From Aquilaria yunnanensis (taxonomy: Eukaryota > Streptophyta > Magnoliopsida > Malvales > Thymelaeaceae), in assembly GCA_039654915.1 (NCBI GenBank), contig CM077593.1, positions 112,455,413-112,519,412 on the forward strand: a stretch of 64,000 bases of DNA. The letters run 5' to 3'. Positions 11,231-22,159 of this stretch are shown here, one piece after another. Made by a program: the position numbers and the translations under genes. Numbering within the stretch: the stretch's first letter is position 1; each line of letters begins with the position of its first letter. The notes below the pieces were generated by a model. It saw only the letters and a list, made by a program, of their open reading frames with translations. It had not been told where the DNA came from and ran no database searches.

Positions 11231-13800
11231 CGAAAGTTACAGCTCTCTGTGTTCTCTGTATAGGATTGGAATTTCTGTGACATCTACAGTTTTGATGGTG
11301 AGGTATTGTTGTTCTTTCCTTTTTTTTTTACGTTGTTTTTTTTTTTTTGCATCTACAACTCTAGCTGGTCTTTAGTATGTTGATGGTGGTATTTATGCAA
11401 TTTATGCCGAGTCTTATGTATCATCTCCATGTTAGTGTTATACGCTATGTGGGTTTGTATGTTGGATGCTTTGCAACAGTTTTAGTGACTTGTCTATTTT
11501 TATTTGCTTCGTATTGATTTCTTATTTCATGTGTGTGTGTATATATTTGTTTGTTTGTTTGTTTCCTATTCTAGCCTCAGTCAGCTAAAGACATTAGGAG
11601 TATGTTTTAGGTAGGGAGAGAGTTGCGGAATTCAGGAGAGGTGGATGGATGATGGTGTTTGGTATTGCTTTTATTTTCTTGGGATTGTAAGTTTGTAACA
11701 GGGCTTTTTCTCCTTTGTCTTTTGTCTGTGGAGGCCTTGGTTGGAGTTCCTTTTGCTATGGCCATATGCGGCAAAGTTCTCTTGCTTGAGTCGAAGAGTA
11801 TCCCTACTGTTCGCCATCTTCCTCTGATGGTTTTATACCAATTTAAGTTTGAGTGCTTTTTTTAAAAGGATTTGTTTGCTCTTCCTTTGTTGTAGTTGGG
11901 TGCTCACCATGTTGCATTTATGTTGCTTTGTTGATTGTTTTCGTTTAGCCTATTGCCTTAGGTTTCCTTCTTTTTGTTCAGTCATCTTTCAGTGGTCTTG
12001 GTTTGTTTTCTATCTATGTGTAGCTCTTCCCTTCCTTTTAATCCTCATTACATGTGGGTTCCATTAGTGCATGTTGATTCTTCTCTGTGCTGATTTCATT
12101 ACAAGGTATTTCAACTATTTTCCTCATTTTTGGGTTTTGTACATGTTTCTTCTTGTCCCTTTTTGGTTTATCAAACCTTATTACATGTGGGTTCCATTAG
12201 TGCATGTTGATTCCTTTGTAGTTATGATAAAGATATGTGTGTGTGTTGTATTTATTGATTGTTATTTATGTTGGCTAATTCCTTTCTAGAACCTCATGCA
12301 TTTTTATGGTCTTCTATTGTTACTCAGTCTACTTGCCTTCTTCGTTGCATCTTTGTCATTTTACTTCGATTTTTTCTTGACCGAGTAATCTGTCCTGATT
12401 TTGTTGTTTTAGGATGCCTTTTCATACATGTGATTGTTCTCTGAATGTCGTGCTTTGTTACATTTGTTCATTCTAGGGTTTGATCTGGTCCTTCTCAGTT
12501 TCGCTTGCAGCCTTGCTTGAATCTTCTATTGCAATAGAAGCATTGCAGGTCACCTTTTTACCTCCTAGCTTTATTACTGTATATATTTGTTTTCTACTCC
12601 ACAATTATATGCCCATTCAATTGTGTTCATGCCTTTATTACAATTCAGGCTTTATTATTATCCATTATTGTCCTTCTTTATGCACTTATCGGTCATTTCT
12701 TACATGTCTTCTCCTCCATTCTCTGCTCTATATTCATTTAGATGTTTTTGCATCAACTATAGGTTGTGCTTTTGCGGGTTAATTTTCTTTCCACTTATTT
12801 CTTGTTACATTTGACCTTTTCAAACTTTTAGTTTATTTTTCTCTAAACCTAAATTCTTCATTAGTTATTTTTGCACCAATAGTCCTCTATGTTAGTTACC
12901 TCCTACCTTTCACTTCTGAACTTCTTATTTTTACTCTGTCTTCCTGTAAAAATATATTGCAAAAAGATTTCATTTACTTTACACCAACAATATTTTATAG
13001 ATTTCTACACTATTATATGCTTTATATTACATTCTTCTACTGTTATAAATAGGTTTTCAATACCACTTATTTTGTTTCTTCTCCACTTTTTTAACATGTA
13101 AAGATAAATGTCATATTTTATTACTGCATCTGGATATAGATTTATTTAATCATATCAGTATACTTTCATTTTTACAGTGTTTATTATATTTATTTATACA
13201 TTTATTTTGCCTTCATTATCACAACTTTTCATCATTTATTTTCTTTTTATAATATGAATTTACCATGAATCATGCCAACTGATGGATCAAATCCTCTGTG
13301 GAGGAGGCTTATATGTCAGCTTGTGTAAGGGTAAAATCCATATTAGGTGTCATAACTATAGCAATTATCCTAATGTGGTCCCTTATCTCAACTAATGTAT
13401 CTTTATGGCTCCTAACACATATATCGTGTTTCATGTGAGTTCCTTTCTGTTATTTTGGACACAAGAGTGGCACCCGTACTACCATGTGGCATTATCTTTC
13501 ATAACAATAAATGCCAATATTAGAAGAGTAAGAAATTGGGCTAAAATTGACATAAACTCATAATCCTAGGACTTAAAGGTGTGTATTAGCCCCAAATTCA
13601 TCTTCTTCCCCATTTGTTCTCTGTGTTAAATGCAACAGTGATGGAGACTGGAGACTGGAGAGTGTCGGAGAGGTCAGCAGTCGCCGCCAAAGGCTAATGC
13701 TCATTGAATTACTTAGAGATGACTATTCTACACATTAAATTAGTTTTAAAAATTATTATTAGACAGTCTAAAAGCAACAATGGCAAAATATAGGTTTTAA
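11231..13800. other. T-rich gene-free stretch
   Basis: The plus strand is strongly T-rich, which produces a run of hydrophobic short reading frames (11659-13101) in all three frames with no family resemblance. It includes a (GTTT)n tract near 11547-11565. No coding, RNA or transposon signature was recognised. Confidence 0.5.
12048..12213 (+). repeat. 33-bp perfect direct repeat, 133-bp spacing
   Basis: The 33 bases starting TTACATGTGGGTTCC and ending GCATGTTGATTC occur at 12048-12080 and again at 12181-12213. The sequence between them is not otherwise similar at sight. Confidence 0.75.
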
Positions 13801-14309
13801 AAAATAAGGGGTAAAGTATAGGTTAGGACAAACCTAGGGTAATTCTGAGTTTCCTAATAACCTAGTTGGCATAATTTTGAAATTTTTATTGGTGATTCGG
13901 TTCAAGGAAATGTTTGACGAGACGATTTGTAGTCCTGATATTTTATTCAACACATTATGTGAGCTAATGAATGCGAATGCCCATCTCATAGAATCATTTT
14001 TTTGGCAACTAATCTACATTTTAAGTTTTATTTTTTTCTCTGTAAATGTAAAATTGTATTTATTACATGTTAGTTAACTGTAAAAAAAGTGAAGTACAAA
14101 TATAAATTATTGGAAAATAGCTATTGTATATTTTAAGTTAGGATTTTAGAAGCTTCTGTTGGATAATGTAAAAAGAAAAAATAATACAAAGGTAACGTGC
14201 AAGCTTCTAAAAGTTGGAGGTAAAGTGTAATTTTACCCAAATCTTCGTTGGCAGTTGTAATTGGCTTTGGATATACTACATTCAACCTTGGCAAGTTACT
14301 ACTTGTTTC

Positions 14310-14357
14310 TGTTTTGTTATTGTTGTTATTATTATTATTATTATAATAATTATTATT
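14310..14357. repeat. Trinucleotide microsatellite (TTG/TTA type)
   Basis: A run of GTT/ATT triplets followed by an ATAAT segment. It gives an asparagine run in the spurious minus-strand reading frame 14133-14426. Confidence 0.7.
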
Positions 14358-14694
14358 AGGATGAATTGAACATCTCTCTTCATTTTTCACTAGTTTTTCA
14401 GAAAAAATTGTACCCAGGCAAAACAAAAAGCGTACTTAATTATTATTCTCCTTCTAAAATTGTTAATTCTTTACACGTCAAATATAGTTTCTAAAATAAG
14501 TTATTTAATCAAATTAGTAGTTATCAACATTTTCACAGAATTTTTTGTCAACTTTTATATAATGTTTTAATTAGTAAATTATTTAATAAATTTTAATATG
14601 CTTGTGTCATTGGCACGTGTGAAAGTGCGGCAGGTGTTTTGGTAAAAATAAGGATTCCCTTGAAGTTTAGGTGAAATTATACTTTGCACACTAT

Positions 14695-15174
14695 TAGGGG
14701 TGAGTAGTATTTGGTTCAAAATGAAATAATTTTAAAATTGGTTTGGTTTCAGTTGAAACCAAATAACAAAAATTGTGGTTTTGCTTTTGAAATTTGGTTA
14801 ATTCAGTAACCGAATTAACCGAAATTTTTTATACCAATTTTTTTTATTTGTTTTATGAACAATAATGCTACCATGTAACCTAAATTAGCTTGGATTCTTA
14901 TTTTTTTTTCCATGGACAATGAATATTCTATATTGAATGAAATTTGAAAAGAAAAATAGTATCTCTCTCTCATTTCATCTCTTCTAGAATTTCACTACAA
15001 TTTTTTTGGTTAATTTGGTTTGAACCGAACTGAACCGAAATATTTTGGTTCGGTTTAAATTTGATTTTATAGACTAATTCGGTTAATTCGGTTTTTTATC
15101 ATCCAAAATCGAAAACCGAATAAATCGATTAATTTGGTTCGGTTTAAACAAAAAAAATCAAATAATTACCCCTA
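14695..15174. mobile_element. hAT-type MITE, 480 bp, exact 8-bp target duplication
   Basis: The element starts TAGGGGTGAG and ends ATTACCCCTA, giving a short terminal inverted repeat (TAGGGGT), and is flanked on both sides by CACACTAT (14687-14694 and 15175-15182). An 8-bp duplication is the hallmark of the hAT superfamily. The interior is AT-rich with AACCGAA/TTCGGTT words near both ends and no reading frame of note. A truncated copy is at 16230-16637. Confidence 0.9.
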
Positions 15175-16229
15175 CACACTATTTTTTTTTAAAATATATA
15201 CTTTGTCCCATTGTTTTTTAATACAGTCTAAGAGCAACTATTGAAATAGTAATTTAGATGTTACATTAGATATCTTTAGTAATTCCAATTCGTATGGTTT
15301 ATTTTTACGGTTAATGAACATTTAAAATTATCAGTTTGTTTTTTTGTCTTTTTGTAAATGCAAAATGATATTGTTTAAATGTCACTTAATTGTAAAAGAG
15401 CACCGTACATATTAAAGTTATTTGAAGATGACTGACTTATAATCTAAATTAAGACTTTAAATTCTTTTGTTGGACTGCTTTAAAAATGTGGGGGTGAAGT
15501 ATATATTTCTGAAACAGAAATGGGCAAATTGTCATTTTACTTAAACCTAAGGGGTAAATTATATTTATCCCAAAGAATAAAAACTTTTGAGAAAATGTAA
15601 TGAGTTAAGGGTAAAGAACTGGAATGTTCGCCAACATTGTTGAGATGCAAACGGCTGGTTTCTCACAACCATAGTAATGTGTTGGAAATATATGAAAAAC
15701 TAAAAAGCAAAGCAAAAGTAGATGCTATGTATGAGTGAAGTGTATCCGTTCTCTATTAATTTGTTTGAAGGTGTTTCCGCATTGTTCTAAATTTGCGCTT
15801 GAGTAAGGAAGATATGTTGCATACATTTTTTGCTAGCATTGTTACCTTATTATGGGGTGAAAGATGTTGCTTTTCTACCCAAGCTTCTATCTTCTCATCT
15901 TTCACTCCATCTTATTGCTTTTCCCTTCTTGTATCATGTTGGTCTCTTGAGCACAACGCATTCGATTGAGCAAGCTGCAATTGTATGCCTGTAGGTTTGT
16001 GTTAGCAACCATTGAGCTCAGACTAGGCAAAGATGAATGGTAGATGCAATTTCCAAATTTTCATTGGTGCTTGTCGTGCTTGCTGCCCTAATAGTATCTA
16101 TGTTATTCAGTCCAATGACTAACTTTTTGGGGTGTAAGTAAATAAACCTAACCCGAAGCTTGACTCAAAATATCAGGTTAGGGTTAGTTCAGGAAGGAGG
16201 AAATGTATACTTCAAGTTGACCCGAACCT

Positions 16230-16637
16230 AGGGGTGATCGGTATTCGGTTCAAATTGAAAAAATTGAAAAAAATAAGATAATTTTAAATTTTGGTTTTGT
16301 CAATTCATTAATTTGGTTTAGTTTTGATTGAAATTAAATAATAAAAATTTTGGCTTCGATTTTGGATGTCGGTTAATTTGCTAATTGAATTAATAAAAAT
16401 TTTTGTTAATAGATTTTTTTTTAATTTTTTCATAAATAATAAAGCTACAAACCAATCTAAATTAACTTGAATTCTTGTTTTCTCTCTTTTAATGTACAAT
16501 AAATCTTTTATAATTAATGAAATTTGGAAGGAAAAACAATGCCTTTCTCTCATTCCCTTTCTTATAGCATCTCACTCACATTTTTTCTTCCCTCAATTAA
16601 TTCGTTTTGGATTAAACTAAACTAAAATATTTTGGCA
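16230..16637. mobile_element. Truncated copy of the same hAT MITE family
   Basis: It starts TAGGGGTGATCGG and follows the 14695-15174 copy through its interior (the ATAATAAAGCTAC, TTAACTTGAATTCTT and CTTTCTCTCATTCC blocks). It stops near 16637 just after AAAATATTTTGG, where the other copy continues into its terminal repeat. The missing end adjoins the long inverted repeat that follows. Confidence 0.75.
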
Positions 16638-16714
16638 GTAGCAGCCCAGCTAGCAACATAGATGAAAATCCAGTTCCAATAATTGATAGCAGTATTAGCC
16701 TAGCCAGTAACAAA

Positions 16715-19085
16715 ATAAAAGATCGCTTATGTAATTCTAGAACTATGAACCTTGATACCTTTCGTGCTTATAAAAGTATAATAAATCATGCAATTTAGAT
16801 GATCTAGTTATTATTTTTTACACATTTTTGAACCAATAGTTGAGTAATACTTGGTTATGTGCAACAGAAATTAATGTGAAATGGTTGATAGATTTCATAT
16901 TTATGAATTAATTTTTTAAAAAATTAGCTTATTAAATGTTGTTCATTATGGCTGCAATGCCTGGTCATGCCAAAATAACTCAAACCACCTTTTGTGTTGG
17001 TTGGGTCTTATTCGGGCTTTTAATCATGTCGAGTAGTGTTGGGTACTAAGATATGCAACCCCAATTGTAGTAATAGGTATGGTTGGATTATGTCGGAACC
17101 TAGTTATTTTTGCCCGTGAGAACACCACTGCATCTCATTATCATTAAGTTTTAAGTTCAACATAAATACTAAGATATTAGACATTAAGATTGTTGGTTTA
17201 TCCCATATTATTTATGTTTTAGTTTTCTTTTTAGATGACTGAGGTGTAAGCCCAAAATTGTATATGGAGTAGATGATGGTAGTATTTTTTGAGCTTATCA
17301 CAACATTTATGTTTGATTTATTCATAGCAAATATATTAAGGTTAAAGAAATAATAGTAGTTCTACTTATATTCTAATTATAAGTGTGTTTTGCACATGAA
17401 CTATTCATATACTTGGGTGTTATAAGAAGATGTAAAAGATTAAAATGTAAAAGCTATAAAAGGTATGAGTAAAAATATCAGTTATTTGACTTATTTACCT
17501 TTGGAACAGAAGCGGTTAAAAGTCAGTTTGGGATAAAGCTTGAAGGTCTGTTTTTAAACAAATAAGTTACTGAGAAAATTTGCACAAAAATACTAAGGAG
17601 AAGATTTGTTCAAATTTTTTTTGACATTTTGGTTTATGATCTAAGAAGCGAGAAGAAGAATGCATTATTCCATATTTTGCAGTCATCATTCTCTGTAGTA
17701 TTGATGACTTTTCTAAACTTAACAAACCTACTTTCTCCTTATCTGTTCTCTCGTTGTCCTTCTACACTTCAAATGGGAGAAACTACAATCACATAACTCT
17801 TAACTTAAGACAATCGCCATTAAGAAGAATAAAGCGAAGGGTGGGGTGACTAACTCCATCTTAAAGTTCGGCAGAATTTTGTCAATCTTCAAGTTTTGCA
17901 TATCAATGGATAGAATTTTGCTAAATTTGAAGATGGAACTAGTTATCAGGTCCTTACCGTTATTCATTTTGATGGTGATTCCCTTCAGTTAAGAGACATG
18001 TGATTGTAGTTTCTTCTATTTCAAATATATAAGGACAACAGACATAGCGACAACGAGGGGAAAGATGAGGAGAAAGTGGGTTTGGTAAGTTTAAAGAAGC
18101 CATCAAAATTATAGAGAAATATGACTGCAAAATATGGAATAAAGCACCTTCTCGCTTACTAGATTATAAGCCAAAATGGTAAAAAGGATTTAAATAAATC
18201 TTCTCCTTTGCATCTTTGCACAAATCATCTCAGTGGTTTGTTTGCCTAGGAATAGACCTTTAGCCTTTATCCTGAGCTGACTTTTAATCATTTTCCTTTT
18301 GAAGGAAAATAGGTTAGATGATTGATGTTTTTATTCATACCTTTTTTGAGTTTTACATTTTAACCTTTGTATCTTCCTATAGCACCCAAGTAGAGTAGTT
18401 TATGTGTAAAACACATTGATTGTTAGAATATAAGTGGAAGTACTATTGTATCATCAACATTAATATATTTGCTTTGAAGGTATCAAATATAAATGTTGTG
18501 TTAAGCTAAAAAATTACTCCTGTTATATGCTTTATATACACTTTTGGGTTTAGGCCTGCTTCATCTGAAAAGAGAGCTAAATTGTAAATGTTATGGGAAA
18601 AACCAACAATTTCAATATCTAATATTTTTGTATTTATGTTGAACTTCAAAATTAGTGGTAGTGAAATGTATGAGTGTTCCTAGGGCGAGAATAAGCAGGT
18701 TCTTTATAATTCAACCATACCTGCTATCATAACCAGGTTACACATCTTGGTACTCTACCATACCTCGCATGACTAAAAACTTGACTAAGGCTCAACTAGC
18801 ATCGAAGAGGGTTAGTTTGGTATGATCGGATATTGTAGCCATAGTGAGCAACATTCAATGAGCTAATTTTTTTAAAAACTAATTCATAAATATGGGATAA
18901 ATCAACCATTTCACATTAATTTTTATTGCATATAACCAATTATTACTCAACAATTGGTTCAGAAATATGAGAAAGAAATAGTGAATAGATCATTTAAATT
19001 GCATGATTTATTATGCTTTTATGAGTGAAAAAGGATCAAAGTTCGTAGTTTTATAATTATACAAGTTATTGTTTATGAGAGATAA
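16715..19085. repeat. Very long inverted repeat (foldback), arms about 1.17 kb, 24-nt loop
   Basis: The left arm (about 16715-17883) and right arm (17908 to about 19085) are reverse complements over almost their entire length, with scattered substitutions and small gaps. The centre is explicit: the left arm ends GGCAGAATTTTGTC, the loop is 17884-17907, and the right arm begins GGATAGAATTTTGC. Outer landmarks also pair: AATAAATCATGCAATTTA at 16781-16798 has its partner at about 18993-19010. No coding region was found in either arm. A transcript across it would fold into a long, imperfect double-stranded RNA. It may be a foldback-type transposon or an inverted duplication of unknown sequence. 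Confidence 0.88.
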
Positions 19086-19504
19086 AATTGATTATTTCTT
19101 TAAATATAAGAGGCAACTATCTCTAGCTCAAAGCTATAATAAACGATAATTTTCAAAAAATACTGGGTTATAATTTTTAGAACCCTAACTTCCTTTAGAA
19201 CTCTAGCAGCTTTTTTGATGTGTGTTAGTTACAACCTTTAGACTAAATGTAGAAGGTCAGACCCTCATAGCTACCCAAAATAACTGCTTACAGTTGAAAG
19301 AATATCATATGCTAGGGCCTTCAGTAGAAAATACTGATTACCCACGCATATCTATAATTACTACCAAGTGCCATCTGGCATTTTTTCTTCATTAATTTTA
19401 GAGTGTCCTTTGCCTTTTTAAATCTTTGAACAAATTGAGTACTTTCATCTAGATCATTAAACTCAACCCCACCCACTTGTGTATTGAACCCATTTTCTTC
19501 TTCT

Positions 19505-19745
19505 TCGTGTTTGAAACATTTCCAAAAAAACATTAAACATTGAACTCTTTTTTTTTTAATTGATAAGAAACACTGAAGCCATATTCCTTTTCCTGTTTGA
19601 AGCATTTTGAAGAAAATATTAAATATTGAAACATTTTGGAAAAAAGCATTAAACATCAAACATTGAAACCATATTCTTTTTAATGTTTGAAAATTTTTGA
19701 AAAAAACATTCTTGTTATGTTTGAAACATTTCGGACAAACATTCA
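19505..19745. repeat. Degenerate minisatellite of TTTGAAACATTT-like units
   Basis: Units resembling TGTTTGAAACATTT plus AAAAAACATTAAACATTG recur at least five times with variable spacing. This explains the otherwise striking 141-codon minus-strand reading frame at 19321-19746, which is a phenylalanine/lysine-rich by-product and not a gene. Confidence 0.7.
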
Positions 19746-19984
19746 TATTATGTCGTGGATGAAAAAGTTTTACTATGCCCAGATGATATTGCTGGTGACA
19801 ATGCTTAATTAAGAGTTTATAGATTATTGCATTCTGTTTGCATTTTACAGTACTCCGTCATCCCACACTCTAGCCACCCCTCATAGGGCCATTATTCCAT
19901 TTCAGAGATGGTCACTTTTTTTTCGGTTCTCTGACTATGAGGTCTGTAAGGGTAAGTTTAAGGTTTTATCTTACTGCTTCTGGT

Positions 19985-20215
19985 TGGGAGTGGTGGATTG
20001 TTTCAATAAATTATATCATTTTGTTAGGCTTGTCTTTGTATATTCTTCTATATTTGATTTGAGTGAAGATAAGTTAGTTCGGGCTAGATTGTCTTGATTT
20101 TGTTTGTAGCTAGGGCTGGGAGTGGTGGATTGCTTTAAGAAATTATCATTTTGTTAGGCTTGTCTTTGTATATTCTTCTATATTTGATTTGAGTGAAGAT
20201 GAGTTTGTTCAATGA
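19985..20215 (+). repeat. Tandem duplication, unit about 131 bp
   Basis: The block from GGGAGTGGTGGATTG through GATTTGAGTGAAGATAAG at about 19986-20075 is repeated almost unchanged at about 20117-20204, with one small internal deletion in the second copy. Confidence 0.85.
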
Positions 20216-20517
20216 ATATGAACATCAAGCAGACAAATTTCTAATGCATGGGCTTTTGTTTATGTTATAAGTTGGTTTTAGTTGCAAAGTAGATTTTGTT
20301 CTTAGGACTGGCTAACCCAGGCCTCTGCATAGGAATTGCTCGATACGTTCCATTTGAATTATCTCAGTAATCTAAATCAGGTAATATAATTGGGTTCTAC
20401 AATAGTTCATGTTCTGAAATTTCATAATTTGGCATTAGTTTTGTTGTACTGGAATTTCTATTTTTGTTGATAGTTCCATTTTGCTACTGCTAAAAAAAAT
20501 TGGCGCTTGATGAATAT

Positions 20518-21610
20518 ATATATAAAGCAAAAGGTAAAGAGGTCTTCTTGCTTCTTCCTTAATGAAAATTGTATAATGCAAGAGGAAATACTTATAATCC
20601 TCAATCATCATTTGAGGGGGCTTGAGATTTGAATCCAATTTCACTGCACTTGTATAGGATACATTGTCAAATTGAACCTAGGGCAATTATCATGTAAAAA
20701 AGAAACAGAAGAAGGTGTTGAGTATCTTCAATAATCAATTGGCCTAATTGTTTCAAACCAATTGATTTTCGGTTATAGTTATCAATTGGACCAATTGATT
20801 CAGGTTTCATGAGTGTAATTTAAGGAGCTACATAGCAAAAACAAAGGATAAGTTGAATCCCTTTTGGCCCCTAAAAACTTAAGTCAGCTAACTACCTAAG
20901 TTTTAACTTTGTCCAACTTAGCTCTTAAACTTTGTAAAGTGGGACAATTGAATCCCCTAACCACATATGACTACCACAATGACCACTAGTTTCTTAGGCT
21001 AAAAATAAAAAATAAGCACACATCCTTATAAGTAGGGCGATTTGATGCTATAACTTAAGACTCAAATTTTTTAAATCCAAAAACATTAATAACCCCACAT
21101 GATCATGACGTTAATTTTTGGCCTTATATAGCCACCCTCAATAGAGATTTTGGTTGGAAAAGGGTGTAGTTTACTTGGATTGAGATGGGACATTATAGCC
21201 CTAATGTTTCAAAGTCCAATCCACACTCAATTAGATTGAATTACATGCTGAAAGTTTTAGAGTTTTTATGCAACTGTAAGAAATGCTGTTTTTTTGGAAA
21301 CATATATAAAGCAAAAGGTAAGGAGGTGCTCTTGCTTCTTACTTAATGAAAATATATATAAAGCAAGAGGAAATACTTAGTATCCTCAATCATCATTTCG
21401 GCGGCGCTTGAGTTTGGAATTCAATTTTATTGCACTTGCAGAGGATAAAAATTTAAATCAAACCCATAAAAACTACTCTGTAAAAAAATAAAAGGTTTAC
21501 TTAAATACCTCAATCATCAATTGACCCAATTGTTTCAGGTACAATAAACTAACCTTTGCTATGAAAGCGCAGAACTGATTTCTCGTTACAGCTATCAATT
21601 AAACTAGTTT
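20518..21610 (+). repeat. Diverged direct repeat pair, about 280-300 bp each (20518-20800 and 21300-21610)
   Basis: Both copies contain TATATAAAGCAAAAGGTAA, then CTTGCTTCTT-CTTAATGAAAAT, AAGAGGAAATACTTA and CCTCAATCATCATTT, and a later TCAATTG-CC-AATTGTTTCA block. A partial third copy of the tail is near 26405-26470. No coding potential. The stretch between them (20800-21300) holds no gene that I can see. Confidence 0.7.
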
Positions 21611-22004
21611 ACATACCCGGCGTTGCCATGGGTTCTAAGTTGTAGGAAGTTCCCGAAAGATATAAATCTATAAATATTATGAGAGTATTACAAAACCAAC
21701 ATTTTAAAATTATTACAATAACATATCCCAATGTAATATCACCAACAAATTCACATATTTTGTCAAACCTTTAACTTATAAATAACAATGAAATTAGGTA
21801 GACACATTAACATTATTTGAATTTTTTTCCTCTTGTTTAGGCCTGGAGTGATGAACTGTGTAATATCATCATTACAAACCTAAGACGTTCTTCATTACAA
21901 ACCTTGAGATTTGCGTAAAGTTTTGAGGGAGAAAAGAAGTAACAAAAAATTGCCCCTATGTGAAAAGCAAAATTCACAACAAAATAAGAGATACCTAACA
22001 CATT

Positions 22005-22110
22005 GTCTTTAATACTGCCATTTGGCATAAACTCATAAACCATCATTTGCATATGTAGAACCATAGAAATAATGGTTTTTGAAATTGTAACCAATAGATG
22101 ACCCATAGAG
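22005..22110 (-). pseudogene. Relic exon of a receptor-like kinase domain
   Basis: The minus strand reads MQMMVYEFMPNGSIKDNVL followed by a GT donor at about 22003. The MVYEFMPNGS motif is the conserved hinge segment of plant receptor-like kinases, closest in feel to the LRR-RLK group whose hinge reads EQMLVYEFMPNGTLRD. Upstream sequence (to about 22110) is only weakly kinase-like, and no partner exons with the ATP loop or catalytic loop are visible nearby. It is an isolated fragment, unrelated in sequence to the cluster at 36925-51345. Confidence 0.6.
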
Positions 22111-22159
22111 TTGTAGTAACAAAAATACACGAAGAAGTGGATCTCAATGGGGAAGAAGG

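Larger units (their letters stand above)
13805..15595. repeat. Two diverged direct copies of a MITE-like repeat (13805-14240 and 15185-15590)
   Basis: Both copies start near GGGGTAAAGTATA or an equivalent, share interior blocks (a CAGTCTAA-AGCAAC segment, a TAACTGTAAAA segment and a TTAGAAGCTTC/TTAAATTCTTT segment followed by TTGGA), and end near GTAATTTTACCC/TCATTTTACTT. The ends are weak inverted repeats of GGGTAAA-A type. No coding potential. A hAT MITE (14695-15174) lies just left of the second copy. Confidence 0.45.

Noticed and set aside
11659..13101. Chain of hydrophobic plus-strand open frames that look like membrane proteins
   Set aside because: They overlap in different frames and come from T-rich composition; no start context, splice logic or family motif.
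14133..14426. 97-codon minus-strand frame with an asparagine run
   Set aside because: The Asn run is a trinucleotide microsatellite and the rest is MITE-like repeat sequence.
19321..19746. 141-codon minus-strand open frame rich in Phe/Lys/Cys
   Set aside because: It lies on a degenerate repeat of TTTGAAACATTT-like units; the apparent protein is repetitive and matches no family pattern.
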